Source: JAABQG01 sp963726365
GTDB lineage: Bacteria; Pseudomonadota; Gammaproteobacteria; Burkholderiales; Burkholderiaceae_C
NCBI GenBank assembly: GCA_963726365.1
Contig: CAVSCI010000011.1
Location: 124,001-188,000 of the forward strand
Length of the DNA stretch: 64,000 bases
Direction: 5' to 3'
Shown here: positions 56,906 through 64,000 of the stretch, one piece after another
Layout: each line of letters begins with the position of its first letter
Numbering within the stretch: the stretch's first letter is position 1
Notes under the pieces: model-generated
Told to the model about the DNA's origin: nothing
The model's input: only the letters and a program-made list of their open reading frames with translations
Database searches by the model: none
Translations under genes and position numbers: made by a program

Positions 56906-57910
56906 TCAGTCGGCCTTGATGCCGGCGGTCTTGATCACGCGCGCCCACTTGGCGATGTCATCGCGGGCGTATTTGTCGAAGACCTCGGGGCTCATGACCA
57001 GCGGCACCGCACCCTGTTTCGCCCAGACCTGGACCACCTCGGGCTGGCTGGCGATTTTGCCGACGGCCTCGTTGAGCCGGTCCACCACGGCTCTCGGCGT
57101 GCCTTTGGGCGCCATCAGGCCGAGCCAGATGGTGGCCTCGTAGCCGGGCACGCCGGCTTCGCTGACCGTTGGAACGTCCGGCAGCACCGTCGATCGCTCC
57201 CGGCCGGTCGTTGCCAGCGCCCGGACCTTGCCGGCGCGCACCTGCTCGGCCATGGTGGTCACGGCGTCGAACATCAGTTCCACCTGCCCGCCGATCACGT
57301 CGGTGCGCGCGCCGGAGCTGCCCCGGTAGGGAATGTGCACGAGGTACACGCCCGCCATGCTCTTGAACAGCTCCCCGGCCATGTGGTAGGGCGTGCCCGG
57401 CCCGCTGGAGGCGTAGTTGATCTTGCCCGGGTTGGCCGCGGCGCGTTTGATCAAGTCCTTCAGGGTCTTGTCGGGAACGCCGGGGTTGGCGACCAGCACC
57501 AGGTCCGAGTAGTTGATCGGCGCCACCGCCACGAAGTCGCGCATCAGCGCGAAGGGCTTGTTCGGGATCAACGTCTCGTTGACGGTGTGCGCGTTCGACA
57601 TCAGCAGCAGCGTATAGCCGTCTGGCGGTGCCTTGGCCGCCACGTCGGTGCCGATGACCGAGCCCGCGCCGGGCTTGTTGTCGACCACGAAGGACTGGCC
57701 GAGCGACTCCTGCAGCCGCTGGGCGATGAAGCGCGCGTAGTTGTCGGCGGGGCCGCCAGCGGCAAAGGGCACGATGATCTTCACGGGGCGCGTGGGGTAG
57801 GTCTGCGCCAGCGCGGTGCTGCCCGCAGCCAGCAGGACCAGTGCGGGCCAGGCCTTTCGGGCGCCGCGGAAGATGACAGAAGCGCGTTCAATGAAGCGGG
57901 ACAGGGACAT
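56906..57910 (-). CDS. Bug-family tripartite tricarboxylate receptor (TctC-like) 1
   Basis: The product is 334 residues. Signal peptide about 1-36 (ending TALAQ). Bug signatures: YPTRPVKIIVPFAAGGPADNYAR, VDNKPGAGSVIGTDVAAK, HIPYRGSSGARTDVIGGQVELMFD and a C-terminal WARVIKTAGIKAD. Periplasmic receptor for an organic acid. No TctA/TctB membrane components are in the window. Second gene of a Bug-Bug-ModA-like operon. Confidence 0.9.
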   Translation of the reverse strand: MSLSRFIERASVIFRGARKAWPALVLLAAGSTALAQTYPTRPVKIIVPFAAGGPADNYARFIAQRLQESLGQSFVVDNKPGAGSVIGTDVAAKAPPDGYTLLLMSNAHTVNETLIPNKPFALMRDFVAVAPINYSDLVLVANPGVPDKTLKDLIKRAAANPGKINYASSGPGTPYHMAGELFKSMAGVYLVHIPYRGSSGARTDVIGGQVELMFDAVTTMAEQVRAGKVRALATTGRERSTVLPDVPTVSEAGVPGYEATIWLGLMAPKGTPRAVVDRLNEAVGKIASQPEVVQVWAKQGAVPLVMSPEVFDKYARDDIAKWARVIKTAGIKAD

Positions 57911-57946
57911 GCGGGTTCCTTGATGAATATGGGGGGCTGCGGCGGC

Positions 57947-58924
57947 TCAGTCCAGGCGCCCGATGCGCTTGACCACGTCGACCATGGTGCGTGCGTCGGC
58001 CTGCACGTATTTCTCGAACTCCGGCGCGTCCAGGTACAGGATGGGGCTGCCGGCGTTGCCGATCACCTCCCGGACCTTGGGGTCCTGCGCCGCGGCCTTG
58101 GCGGCGGCGCGCAGGCGCTGCGCGATCGGCTCCGGCGTGCCGGCCGGGATGAACAGGCCCGACCACTGTGCGTACTCCGTGGCATAGCCCACGTCCTTCA
58201 GGCTGGGCACGCCGGGCAGAGCGGCCAGCGGCCCGCTGCCCCAGTGCCCCAGCGCGCGCAGCTTGCCGGCCTTGATGTGCTGCAGCACCGTGGCGGGCCC
58301 GGACGACACCGCGTCGATCTGCCCGCCGAGCAGCGCGACCACGGCCGGGCCGGCGCCGGTGTAGGGGATGTGGGTCAGCTTCACGCCCGCCACCTGCGAC
58401 AGCATCTCCATCGGCACGTGCATGGTGCCGTAGTTGCCCGACGAGCCGTAGTTGATGGCGCCGGGGCGTTTCTTCGCGTCGTCGACGAACGCCTGCACGG
58501 TTTTCCAGGGCGCGTCGGCGCGAACCACCAGCACGGTCGGGTCGGCCGTGTAGCGCGCCATCGGCCGCAGTTCGGCCAGCGTGAACATCGGTGCGCGCCC
58601 GAGCACGGCATCGGCCTCGGGGATCACCGTCAGCGACGACAGCGCCAGCAGCACCGTATAGCCGTCGGGTTTGGCCTTGGCCGCCAGGCCCATGCCGATG
58701 CCGCCGCCCGCGCCGGCCTTGTTCTCGATGATCACCGGCTGGCCCAGCTCGCGCGAGAGCGCCTCGGCCACGGGCCGCGCCACGAGGTCGGCCAGACCGC
58801 CCGGCGGGAAGGGCACGATCATGGTGATGGCGCGGGTCGGCCAGTCGCCCTGGGCTGCGCCCAGCAGGGGTGTGGCGGCGATCAGGGCGCCCAGCAGGGC
58901 GTTCAGGGTGGTGCGGCGTTGCAT
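57947..58924 (-). CDS. Bug-family tripartite tricarboxylate receptor (TctC-like) 2
   Basis: The product is 325 residues. Signal peptide about 1-25. WPTRAITMIVPFPPGGLADLVARPVA, IENKAGAGGGIGMGLAAKA, YGSSGNYGTMHVPMEML and HIPYTGAGPAVVALLGGQIDA. Only distantly similar to the next gene, so not a recent duplicate. First gene of the operon, 36 bases upstream of receptor 1 and divergent from the FAH-family gene. Confidence 0.9.
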   Translation of the reverse strand: MQRRTTLNALLGALIAATPLLGAAQGDWPTRAITMIVPFPPGGLADLVARPVAEALSRELGQPVIIENKAGAGGGIGMGLAAKAKPDGYTVLLALSSLTVIPEADAVLGRAPMFTLAELRPMARYTADPTVLVVRADAPWKTVQAFVDDAKKRPGAINYGSSGNYGTMHVPMEMLSQVAGVKLTHIPYTGAGPAVVALLGGQIDAVSSGPATVLQHIKAGKLRALGHWGSGPLAALPGVPSLKDVGYATEYAQWSGLFIPAGTPEPIAQRLRAAAKAAAQDPKVREVIGNAGSPILYLDAPEFEKYVQADARTMVDVVKRIGRLD

Positions 58925-58988
58925 GCGTGTGTCTCGTTTTTGGGGCGGGTTCCGCCGGGGCTGGACCGGGCCGTTGTTGAGGGGTGCG

Positions 58989-59008
58989 TGCTACCATTTG
59001 ACGCCATT
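58989..59008 (-). repeat. Truncated copy I of the intergenic repeat
   Basis: On the minus strand GGCGTCAAATGGTAGCACGC. Only the GCGTCAAATGGT part matches copy C; the rest is missing. It sits between the divergent Bug and FAH-family genes. Confidence 0.4.
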
Positions 59009-59094
59009 TCGGCGCCGCGCGCATCCGCGTAAATCCGGTGGCGGATCATCCGTCCGACGCGCACTTTCAAACATCCCCTGTCCGGAGCCCCACC

Positions 59095-59970
59095 ATGAAG
59101 ATCGCCGCCTTTCTCCTGCAGGGTGTCCCCACGGTGGGGCTGGTGAGCGCCGACGGTTTGTCGGTCCAGCCCTTTGCGCTGTCGGCCCATGCGGCCGTTC
59201 GCGGCGCGCTGCCGATCGTCGAGGCGCTGTCCCGCGGCGACGCACTGCCCGCGCTGCTGCCGCCGGTGGCCTTGGCCGACGTGCAGCTCACGGCGCCATT
59301 GCCGCGCCCACGCCGCAACATCTTCTGCGTGGGCAAGAACTATTACGCCCACGCGAAGGAATTCGCCGGCAGCGGCTTCGACAGCAGCGCCAAGGCGGGC
59401 GGCGACATCCCCAGCGTGCCGATCGTGTTCAGCAAGGTGCCGGAATCGGTCGTCGGGCCCAGCGACTTCATCGAGCTGCCGGTGGGCGTGTCCGACGCCA
59501 TCGACTACGAAGCCGAGCTGGCCGTGATCATCGGCCGCGGCGGCAAGGGCATCAAGGCAGCGGACGCGATGCAGCACGTCTGGGGCTACACCATCGTCAA
59601 CGACGTCACCTCGCGCGACTGGCAGAACCGCCACCTGCAGTGGCACATGGGCAAGTCCTTCGACACCTTCTGTCCCATGGGCCCCTGGCTGGTCAGCGCC
59701 GACGCGTGCGATGGCGCCAACACCGGCGTGCGCTGCTGGGTCAATGGCGAGTTGCGCCAGGACGCGCGCACCTCTGATCTGATCTTCAACATCCCCACGC
59801 TGATCGAAACCCTGTCCGCCGGCATCACGCTGTACCCGGGCGACATCATCGCCACCGGCACGCCGGTGGGCGTGGGCATCGGCTTCAAGCCGCCGAAGTA
59901 CCTGCAGGCGGGCGACCGGGTGCGCATCGAGATCGACGGCATCGGGCACATCGACAACCCGGTGCGCTGA
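59095..59970 (+). CDS. Fumarylacetoacetate hydrolase (FAH) family enzyme
   Basis: The start chosen is the ATG at 59095 (MKIAAFLLQGVPTVGLV), giving 291 residues. FAH core: IFCVGKNYYAHAKEF, the metal-ligand segment DYEAELAVIIGRGGKGI, VWGYTIVNDVTSRDWQ and DIIATGTPVGVGIGF. The divalent-metal Glu residues are present. Members hydrolyse acylpyruvates or decarboxylate/hydrate 2-oxo acids at the end of aromatic degradation routes. Divergent from the Bug operon, which fits a catabolic region. Confidence 0.9.
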   Translation: MKIAAFLLQGVPTVGLVSADGLSVQPFALSAHAAVRGALPIVEALSRGDALPALLPPVALADVQLTAPLPRPRRNIFCVGKNYYAHAKEFAGSGFDSSAKAGGDIPSVPIVFSKVPESVVGPSDFIELPVGVSDAIDYEAELAVIIGRGGKGIKAADAMQHVWGYTIVNDVTSRDWQNRHLQWHMGKSFDTFCPMGPWLVSADACDGANTGVRCWVNGELRQDARTSDLIFNIPTLIETLSAGITLYPGDIIATGTPVGVGIGFKPPKYLQAGDRVRIEIDGIGHIDNPVR

Positions 59971-60066
59971 GCACGGGGCGATACGGCGCGTTCGGGGCCA
60001 GCGCAGGCAAAAAGCGCCCGGCCATTTGGGCACAATGGACTCCCATCCTTCGTCAAGGGATTGAAC

Positions 60067-60960
60067 ATGCTCGGATTCCTGCCTCCCGTGGTGCGTGGCG
60101 TCATCGCGTTCCTGCTGCTGCTGATCAACACCCTCTTCTGGTGCGCGCTGCTGTTCATCCTGGCGCTGGTCCGGCTGGTGTTGCCCTTCAAGGCGGTGCG
60201 CGTGCGCATCGACCCGCTGCTCAACGCCATCGCCACGGCCTGGGTGGCCTGCAACAGCGGCTGGATGTGGCTCACGCAGCGCACGCAATGGGACGTGCAG
60301 GGCATCGACGAACTGCCCTACCGGGGCTGGTACCTGGTGAACAGCAATCACCAGGGCGCGGTCGACATCTTTGCGCTGCAGCATGTGATGAACCGGCGCA
60401 TCCCGATGCTCAAGTTTTTCATCAAGCAGCAGCTCTTTTACGTGCCGGTGATCGGGCTGGCCTGGTGGGCGCTGGATTTCCCGTTCATGAAGCGCCACTC
60501 CGCCGCAGCCCTGCGCAAGAATCCCGCCTTGCGCGAGCAGGACCGCGAGACGACGCGCCGCGCCTGCGAGAAGTTCGCCCTGGTGCCCACCAGCGTGATG
60601 AACTTCGCCGAGGGCACGCGCTTCACGCCGGCCAAGCACGCGGCGCAGGCCTCGCCCTACCGTCACCTGCTCAAGCCCAAGGCCGGCGCGCTGGCGCTGG
60701 CGCTGCACGCCATGGGGCACCAGTTCCATTCCCTGGTCGACGTGACGCTGGTCTACCCGGACGGCGTGCCGACGTTCTGGCAGTTCCTTTGCGGACGCGC
60801 GAAACGGGTGATTGTGCGGGCGCGCCAGCTGCCCATCCCCGCCGATTTCTGTGTGGGTGACTACGAGGGCGACGCCGAATTCCGCGCCACTCTGCACCGT
60901 TGGCTGGCGGACCTCTGGGAATACAAGGACCGGCAGATTGAGGGGCTCCTTCAAGGCTGA
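60067..60960 (+). CDS. LPLAT-family acyltransferase (YihG/PlsC-like)
   Basis: The start is the ATG at 60067 behind CAAGGGATTGAAC, giving 297 residues. N-terminal transmembrane segment (about 10-40). Acyltransferase motif HQGAVD with His95 and Asp100, second motif FIKQQLFYVPVIGLAWWAL and third motif NFAEGTRFTPAKH. It acylates a lysophospholipid at the inner membrane; resembles E. coli YihG rather than essential PlsC. Confidence 0.88.
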   Translation: MLGFLPPVVRGVIAFLLLLINTLFWCALLFILALVRLVLPFKAVRVRIDPLLNAIATAWVACNSGWMWLTQRTQWDVQGIDELPYRGWYLVNSNHQGAVDIFALQHVMNRRIPMLKFFIKQQLFYVPVIGLAWWALDFPFMKRHSAAALRKNPALREQDRETTRRACEKFALVPTSVMNFAEGTRFTPAKHAAQASPYRHLLKPKAGALALALHAMGHQFHSLVDVTLVYPDGVPTFWQFLCGRAKRVIVRARQLPIPADFCVGDYEGDAEFRATLHRWLADLWEYKDRQIEGLLQG

Positions 60961-61074
60961 CCGGCGTCATGCCCCATCGTCTTGTGCGGGTTGTCTTTGT
61001 GCTTGCCGCCCCATGCGCCTAAGATGCCCCCAGAATGCGGTATCAATGCCGGGACAAACCATGAAAGGGGTGCC

Positions 61075-61512
61075 ATGTACAAACGAATCCTGCTTGCCTA
61101 TGACGGCTCCGAACCGGGACAACAGGCGCTGCTGGACTGCCAGGAAATCGCGCAATGGAGCCAGTCGGAACTCACGCTGATCGCGGTGATGCCGCTGCCC
61201 CTGTCCGTCATCGGACCAGAGGGGGGCGTCTACGACGAGGCCACGCAGACCGAAGAAAAAGCCCGCTACCAGGAGATCCTGGACATCGGCTTGCGCCGGC
61301 TGGCCGACAAGGGGCTGGCCGCCCGCGGCGAGGTGGTGGTCGGCGATGCGGTGAGTGAAATTGCCGACTTCGCCCGCCGGATCGACGCCAACCTGATCGT
61401 GGTGGGGCACAAGCACCTGGAAGGATGGGCCGCCCGCTGGTGGCGGGGCTCTGTTTCCAGGTCGTTGATCGCCGATTCGCCCTGCAGTGTGCTGGTGGTG
61501 ATCACGAGGTGA
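61075..61512 (+). CDS. Universal stress protein UspA family, second copy
   Basis: The start is the ATG at 61075 behind GAAAGGGGTGCC, giving 145 residues. RILLAYDGSEPGQQAL and the C-terminal VVGHKHLEGWAARWWRGSVS. The usual ATP-binding GxxGxxxG is altered (GHKHLEGWAARWWRGS), so nucleotide binding may differ from the copy at 36073. It overlaps the convergent flavoprotein gene end by about 11 bases. Confidence 0.88.
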   Translation: MYKRILLAYDGSEPGQQALLDCQEIAQWSQSELTLIAVMPLPLSVIGPEGGVYDEATQTEEKARYQEILDIGLRRLADKGLAARGEVVVGDAVSEIADFARRIDANLIVVGHKHLEGWAARWWRGSVSRSLIADSPCSVLVVITR

Positions 61513-62930
61513 ATGCGCCACCGGTCTGGCGCGCCGGCATGAGCTTCGGCAGGTTGCCCATGGCCGCCATCGCACCGGCCTTGAACCGGGCCATGATGGC
61601 CACTTTTTCCTCATCGGCCGGATCGATCTCGGAAATCATCTTGCCGAACCCGTCCAGCCGGCTGTTGCGCAGCCATTGGCGCAAGGCCTTGTCCTGGCCC
61701 CACTTGAACTGGTTCATCATGTTTCCCATGACGCAGGCCGGGTAGGCCTCGATCGCGTGGGGGAAGGCAATCGTCGCGCACAGCTGGTTCTTCGCCGCGT
61801 CGTCGTCATGGTGTGCCTCCACGTAGGCCACCAGGGCCGCGCTGAATGTGGGCAGCGGCATGCGCACGATCTGCAGCACCAGCCGGTCGCCCTGAAAGAT
61901 CGGCTGCGCCGGCCGGGGTTCAACGGCAGACGCGGTGCAGTCGATGAACAAGGTATTGGCGGCCACGGGCACGCGCCCCTGATCCAGCACCATCTCGCCC
62001 GTTTCGATGGCCTGCACACGGCCCATGCGAATCACCTGCGTGATCCGGCGCAGCAAGTCCACCTCGCCCCTGGCCAAGGTGGCGTAATGAAACATGGTCG
62101 GCTTGCGCTGCGGATCGATGCGCATCATCTGGTCGCTGGCCTCCAGCCGCTCGAACAGATCGTCGACCGACGTCGCCTTGGCGCAGGCCTCCATCAGTGC
62201 GGCCTGCCCGCCCATGCTTTCCTTGAAAAATTCCATGCCGGGCTGGGTGCTCGCGCGGTTGACCACCCAGGAGTCACGCGGCATGACCCAGCTGATCGCC
62301 TCGGGCGGCGCGCCGGAGTTGAGCAGCCACACCCCCACGTCCATCGCCGTCTTGCCGGCGCCGACGATCACGAAGTGGGCCGGGCGTGGCGCCTTGCTTT
62401 GCCACAACTGCGGCAGTGCGTTGGGGGTGACCAGGCGCACGCCCTCGGCCACCCGGTATTTGGGCGTCTGGGTCGAAGGAACCCGGGTGTTGTACCAGGT
62501 GGCGTCCACCGTTTTCTTGCGCACCGTGACCGTCGTTTCCTCACCGGACAGGATCGAGACGAAGCGGCCGTCCCCCATGGTAGTCGCACATCGGGTGGTA
62601 GCTGACGCGCCCGCTGGGCAGCAGCTTCTGGTTCATCACGCGGTCGAAATACCCGCTCACCTCGGGGCCGGAAGCGAGCTCGTAATAGCCCTTGTTGACG
62701 CCGACCGTGTCGATGCGGTCGGCCCCGAGCGGCATGGAGTTGACGCCATAGAAGGCCGAGGGCTGGTGCAGCGCCACGAAGGAATAGGCGTCGTTCCAGT
62801 GGCCACCGGGCTTGCCATGCCGGTCCACGAGGGTGATGTGCGCGTCGGTCTCGTCCAGCAGCGTGTCGGCAAAAGCCAGGCCCACGGCGCCGCTGCCGAT
62901 GATCAGATAGTCCGTCTCGATGTGTGCCAT
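61502..62930 (-). pseudogene. FAD/NAD(P)-dependent oxidoreductase, one frameshift
   Basis: N-terminal piece from ATG 62930: HIETDYLIIGSGAVGLAFAD, then VDRHGKPGGHWNDAYSF (FAD domain). C-terminal piece from about 62578: FVIVGAGKTAMDVGVWLL (second Rossmann motif) and FIDCTASAV. The frame changes near 62580: removing one C from TACCATGGGGGAC joins YHPMCDY to MGDGRFVSIL. Repaired length is about 475 residues. Resembles flavin-containing monooxygenases / NAD(P)-binding oxidoreductases. Substrate unknown. Confidence 0.8.
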
Positions 62931-63062
62931 GGCATGTTCCCGGTTGACGATGGCCTGTCGCGCAGGGAGCGATCGCACCGCTGCCGGCCATGAGTGCAGC
63001 GGAGTATCACGGTTGCGGCTGTGCCCGTCCAGCCGGCGGGTTTTCTGACGGTGCACGCTGGC

Positions 63063-64000
63063 TTACACCACCGCCCCTGTGCAAAGTCCACGTACCAGTC
63101 CAGGCAGCCCGGGTTGGCCATCGCCTCGCGGTTGAGCACCTTCTCCAGCGGGTGGCCCAGCAGCAGCTTCTTGATCGGCAGCTCCTGCTTCTTGCCCGAG
63201 AGCGTGCGCGGGATCTCGGCCACCTGGAAGATCTCGTTGGGCAGGAAGCGCGGGCTCAGCGACACTTTGATCGCCTCGTTGATCGGGCGTTCATGGCCTC
63301 GTCCAGCGCCTGCCCCTCGCGCAGCACGACGAACAGCGGCATGTAGCTCTCGCGGCCCAGGTATTCGAGGTCCACCACCATCGAATCCAGCACCTCGGGC
63401 AGGGCCTCGACCGCGCTGTACAGCTCGCTGGTGCCCATGCGCAGGCCGTGGCGGTTGATGGTGGCGTCGCTGCGGCCGAAGATCACGCAGCCGGTGCTGC
63501 CGGTGGCGGGGTTGCCGATGCGCAGCCAGTCGCCGTGGCGCCAGACGCCGCCGGCTTCGGGAGGGAGGTCACCGCCGCCCGGCTTGCGGCCGTGCCCCGG
63601 CGGGTACATCTCGAAGTAGCTGGACAGCAGGCGGGCGTTGTTGGTGTCGCCCACGAAGTACAGCGGCATCGACGGAATCGGCTGGGCGCAGACCAGCTCG
63701 CCCACCTCGCCCAGCACCGGCTCGCCGGCGTCGTTCCAGGCCTCGACCGCGCAGCCCATCAGGCGGCATTGCATCTCGCCCGGCACCTGCGGCAGTTCGC
63801 GGTGGCCGCCGATGAAGGCGCCCGCGAAATCGGTCCCGCCGCTGATGTTGCACCACCAGATGTCGCGCTGGGCTTCGGTCTTCGCAATCGCCGCGAATTG
63901 CCGGTGCCCCACTGCTGCGCCTCGGGCGACAGCGGCGAGCCGGTGGTGCCCAGCGCGCGCACCCGGGACAGGTCGCCGCACGGTGGACAGGTCCACGCCC
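63063..64000 (-). pseudogene. Acetoacetyl-CoA synthetase, partial and multiply frameshifted
   Basis: C-terminal part of an acetoacetate-CoA ligase, cut by the right window edge. Pieces in sequence: RVRALGTTGSPLSPEAQQWG, IAKTEAQRDIWWCNISGGTD, GVWRHGDWLRI, VIFGRSDATINRHGLRMGTS, LSPRFLPNEIFQVAEIP, RTLSGKKQELPIKKLLLG. Frame changes are needed near 63980 (extra base), 63905, 63285 and in a G run near 63080 (missing bases). The last repair gives a normal end FAQGAVV with stop at 63063. It activates acetoacetate for polyhydroxybutyrate or ketone-body use. Four indels in 0.9 kb point to error or decay. Confidence 0.83.

Noticed and set aside
58903..60954. 683-codon open frame on the minus strand across the FAH and acyltransferase genes
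   Set aside because: Lies opposite two clear enzymes; His/Arg/Gln-rich translation with no domain. It is a GC-driven antisense frame, like those at 8325-10178, 24015-25376 and 56900-59032 on the plus strand.
1..64000. tRNA, rRNA, IS elements, prophage or toxin-antitoxin genes
   Set aside because: I looked for T-loop motifs (GTTCGAATC-like), rRNA-like stretches, transposase or integrase motifs and small toxin families and found none I could support.

Overview
The window looks like a chromosomal segment from a betaproteobacterium, most likely order Burkholderiales, family Comamonadaceae (Polaromonas / Rhodoferax / Variovorax-like). The grounds are the high GC content, the protein types (two tripartite-tricarboxylate 'Bug' receptors, DUF2788/DUF2189 membrane proteins, the 85-residue IF-1 variant, a minCDE order), and two families of short dispersed repeats that resemble those of Comamonadaceae genomes. 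The family assignment is inferred from memory of protein families, not from a search. No rRNA, tRNA, IS element, prophage or CRISPR array was recognised.

Layout. 0-5 kb: class II cytochrome c, an OmpR-type two-component system, and a cluster of secreted low-complexity proteins (Gln/Ser/Lys repeats and poly-Gly tails) closed by a very strong terminator. 5-10 kb: C4-dicarboxylate metabolism (DASS transporter, Dcu transporter, aspartase). 10.3-15.7 kb: a putative operon of an E1 alpha/beta 2-oxo acid dehydrogenase pair without E2/E3, a complete TRAP transporter and a small conserved protein. 15.8-17.7 kb: minCDE. 17.8-21.5 kb: a Pat-type protein acetyltransferase next to a histone-deacetylase-family protein. 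21.5-29 kb: assorted housekeeping and membrane genes (hydrolase, rhodanese, ubiquinone hydroxylase, Spy-like protein, infA, pirin). 29-32.8 kb: a Crp/Fnr regulator and a copper module (cueR, copZ, copA) with two divergent CueR-type promoters. 33-39.8 kb: redox and stress genes (hemerythrin, old yellow enzyme, universal stress protein, FMN reductase, glutamate dehydrogenase).

40-46 kb is mnmG-rsmG-lysE-parA-hydrolase-parB with three parS sites inside mnmG and rsmG. This is the chromosome partition locus, so the window probably lies in the origin-proximal domain. 46-48.6 kb holds two secreted proteins (one CsgG-like). 48.6-50.8 kb holds a GlcD-type oxidase and a PduO-type cobalamin adenosyltransferase.

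50.9-60 kb is the most accessory-looking part. It has an acyl-CoA-dehydrogenase-fold flavoprotein, an alpha/beta hydrolase, a NicX-family (2,5-dihydroxypyridine dioxygenase-like) gene split by a dispersed repeat, a divergent flavin reductase-MarR fusion, a DMT exporter, two Bug receptors, a ModA-like protein without a signal peptide, and a fumarylacetoacetate-hydrolase-family enzyme. Together they suggest a degradation route for an N-heteroaromatic or hydroxylated aromatic substrate. The right end has an acyltransferase, a universal stress protein, a frameshifted flavoprotein and a truncated, frameshifted acetoacetyl-CoA synthetase.

Two global observations stand out. First, a short intergenic repeat occurs nine times at strikingly regular intervals of about 6.4-8.5 kb. 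Second, about a dozen single-base indels, mostly at short base runs, break at least seven genes, all to the right of 30.7 kb. That pattern fits sequencing or assembly error at least as well as real pseudogenes.
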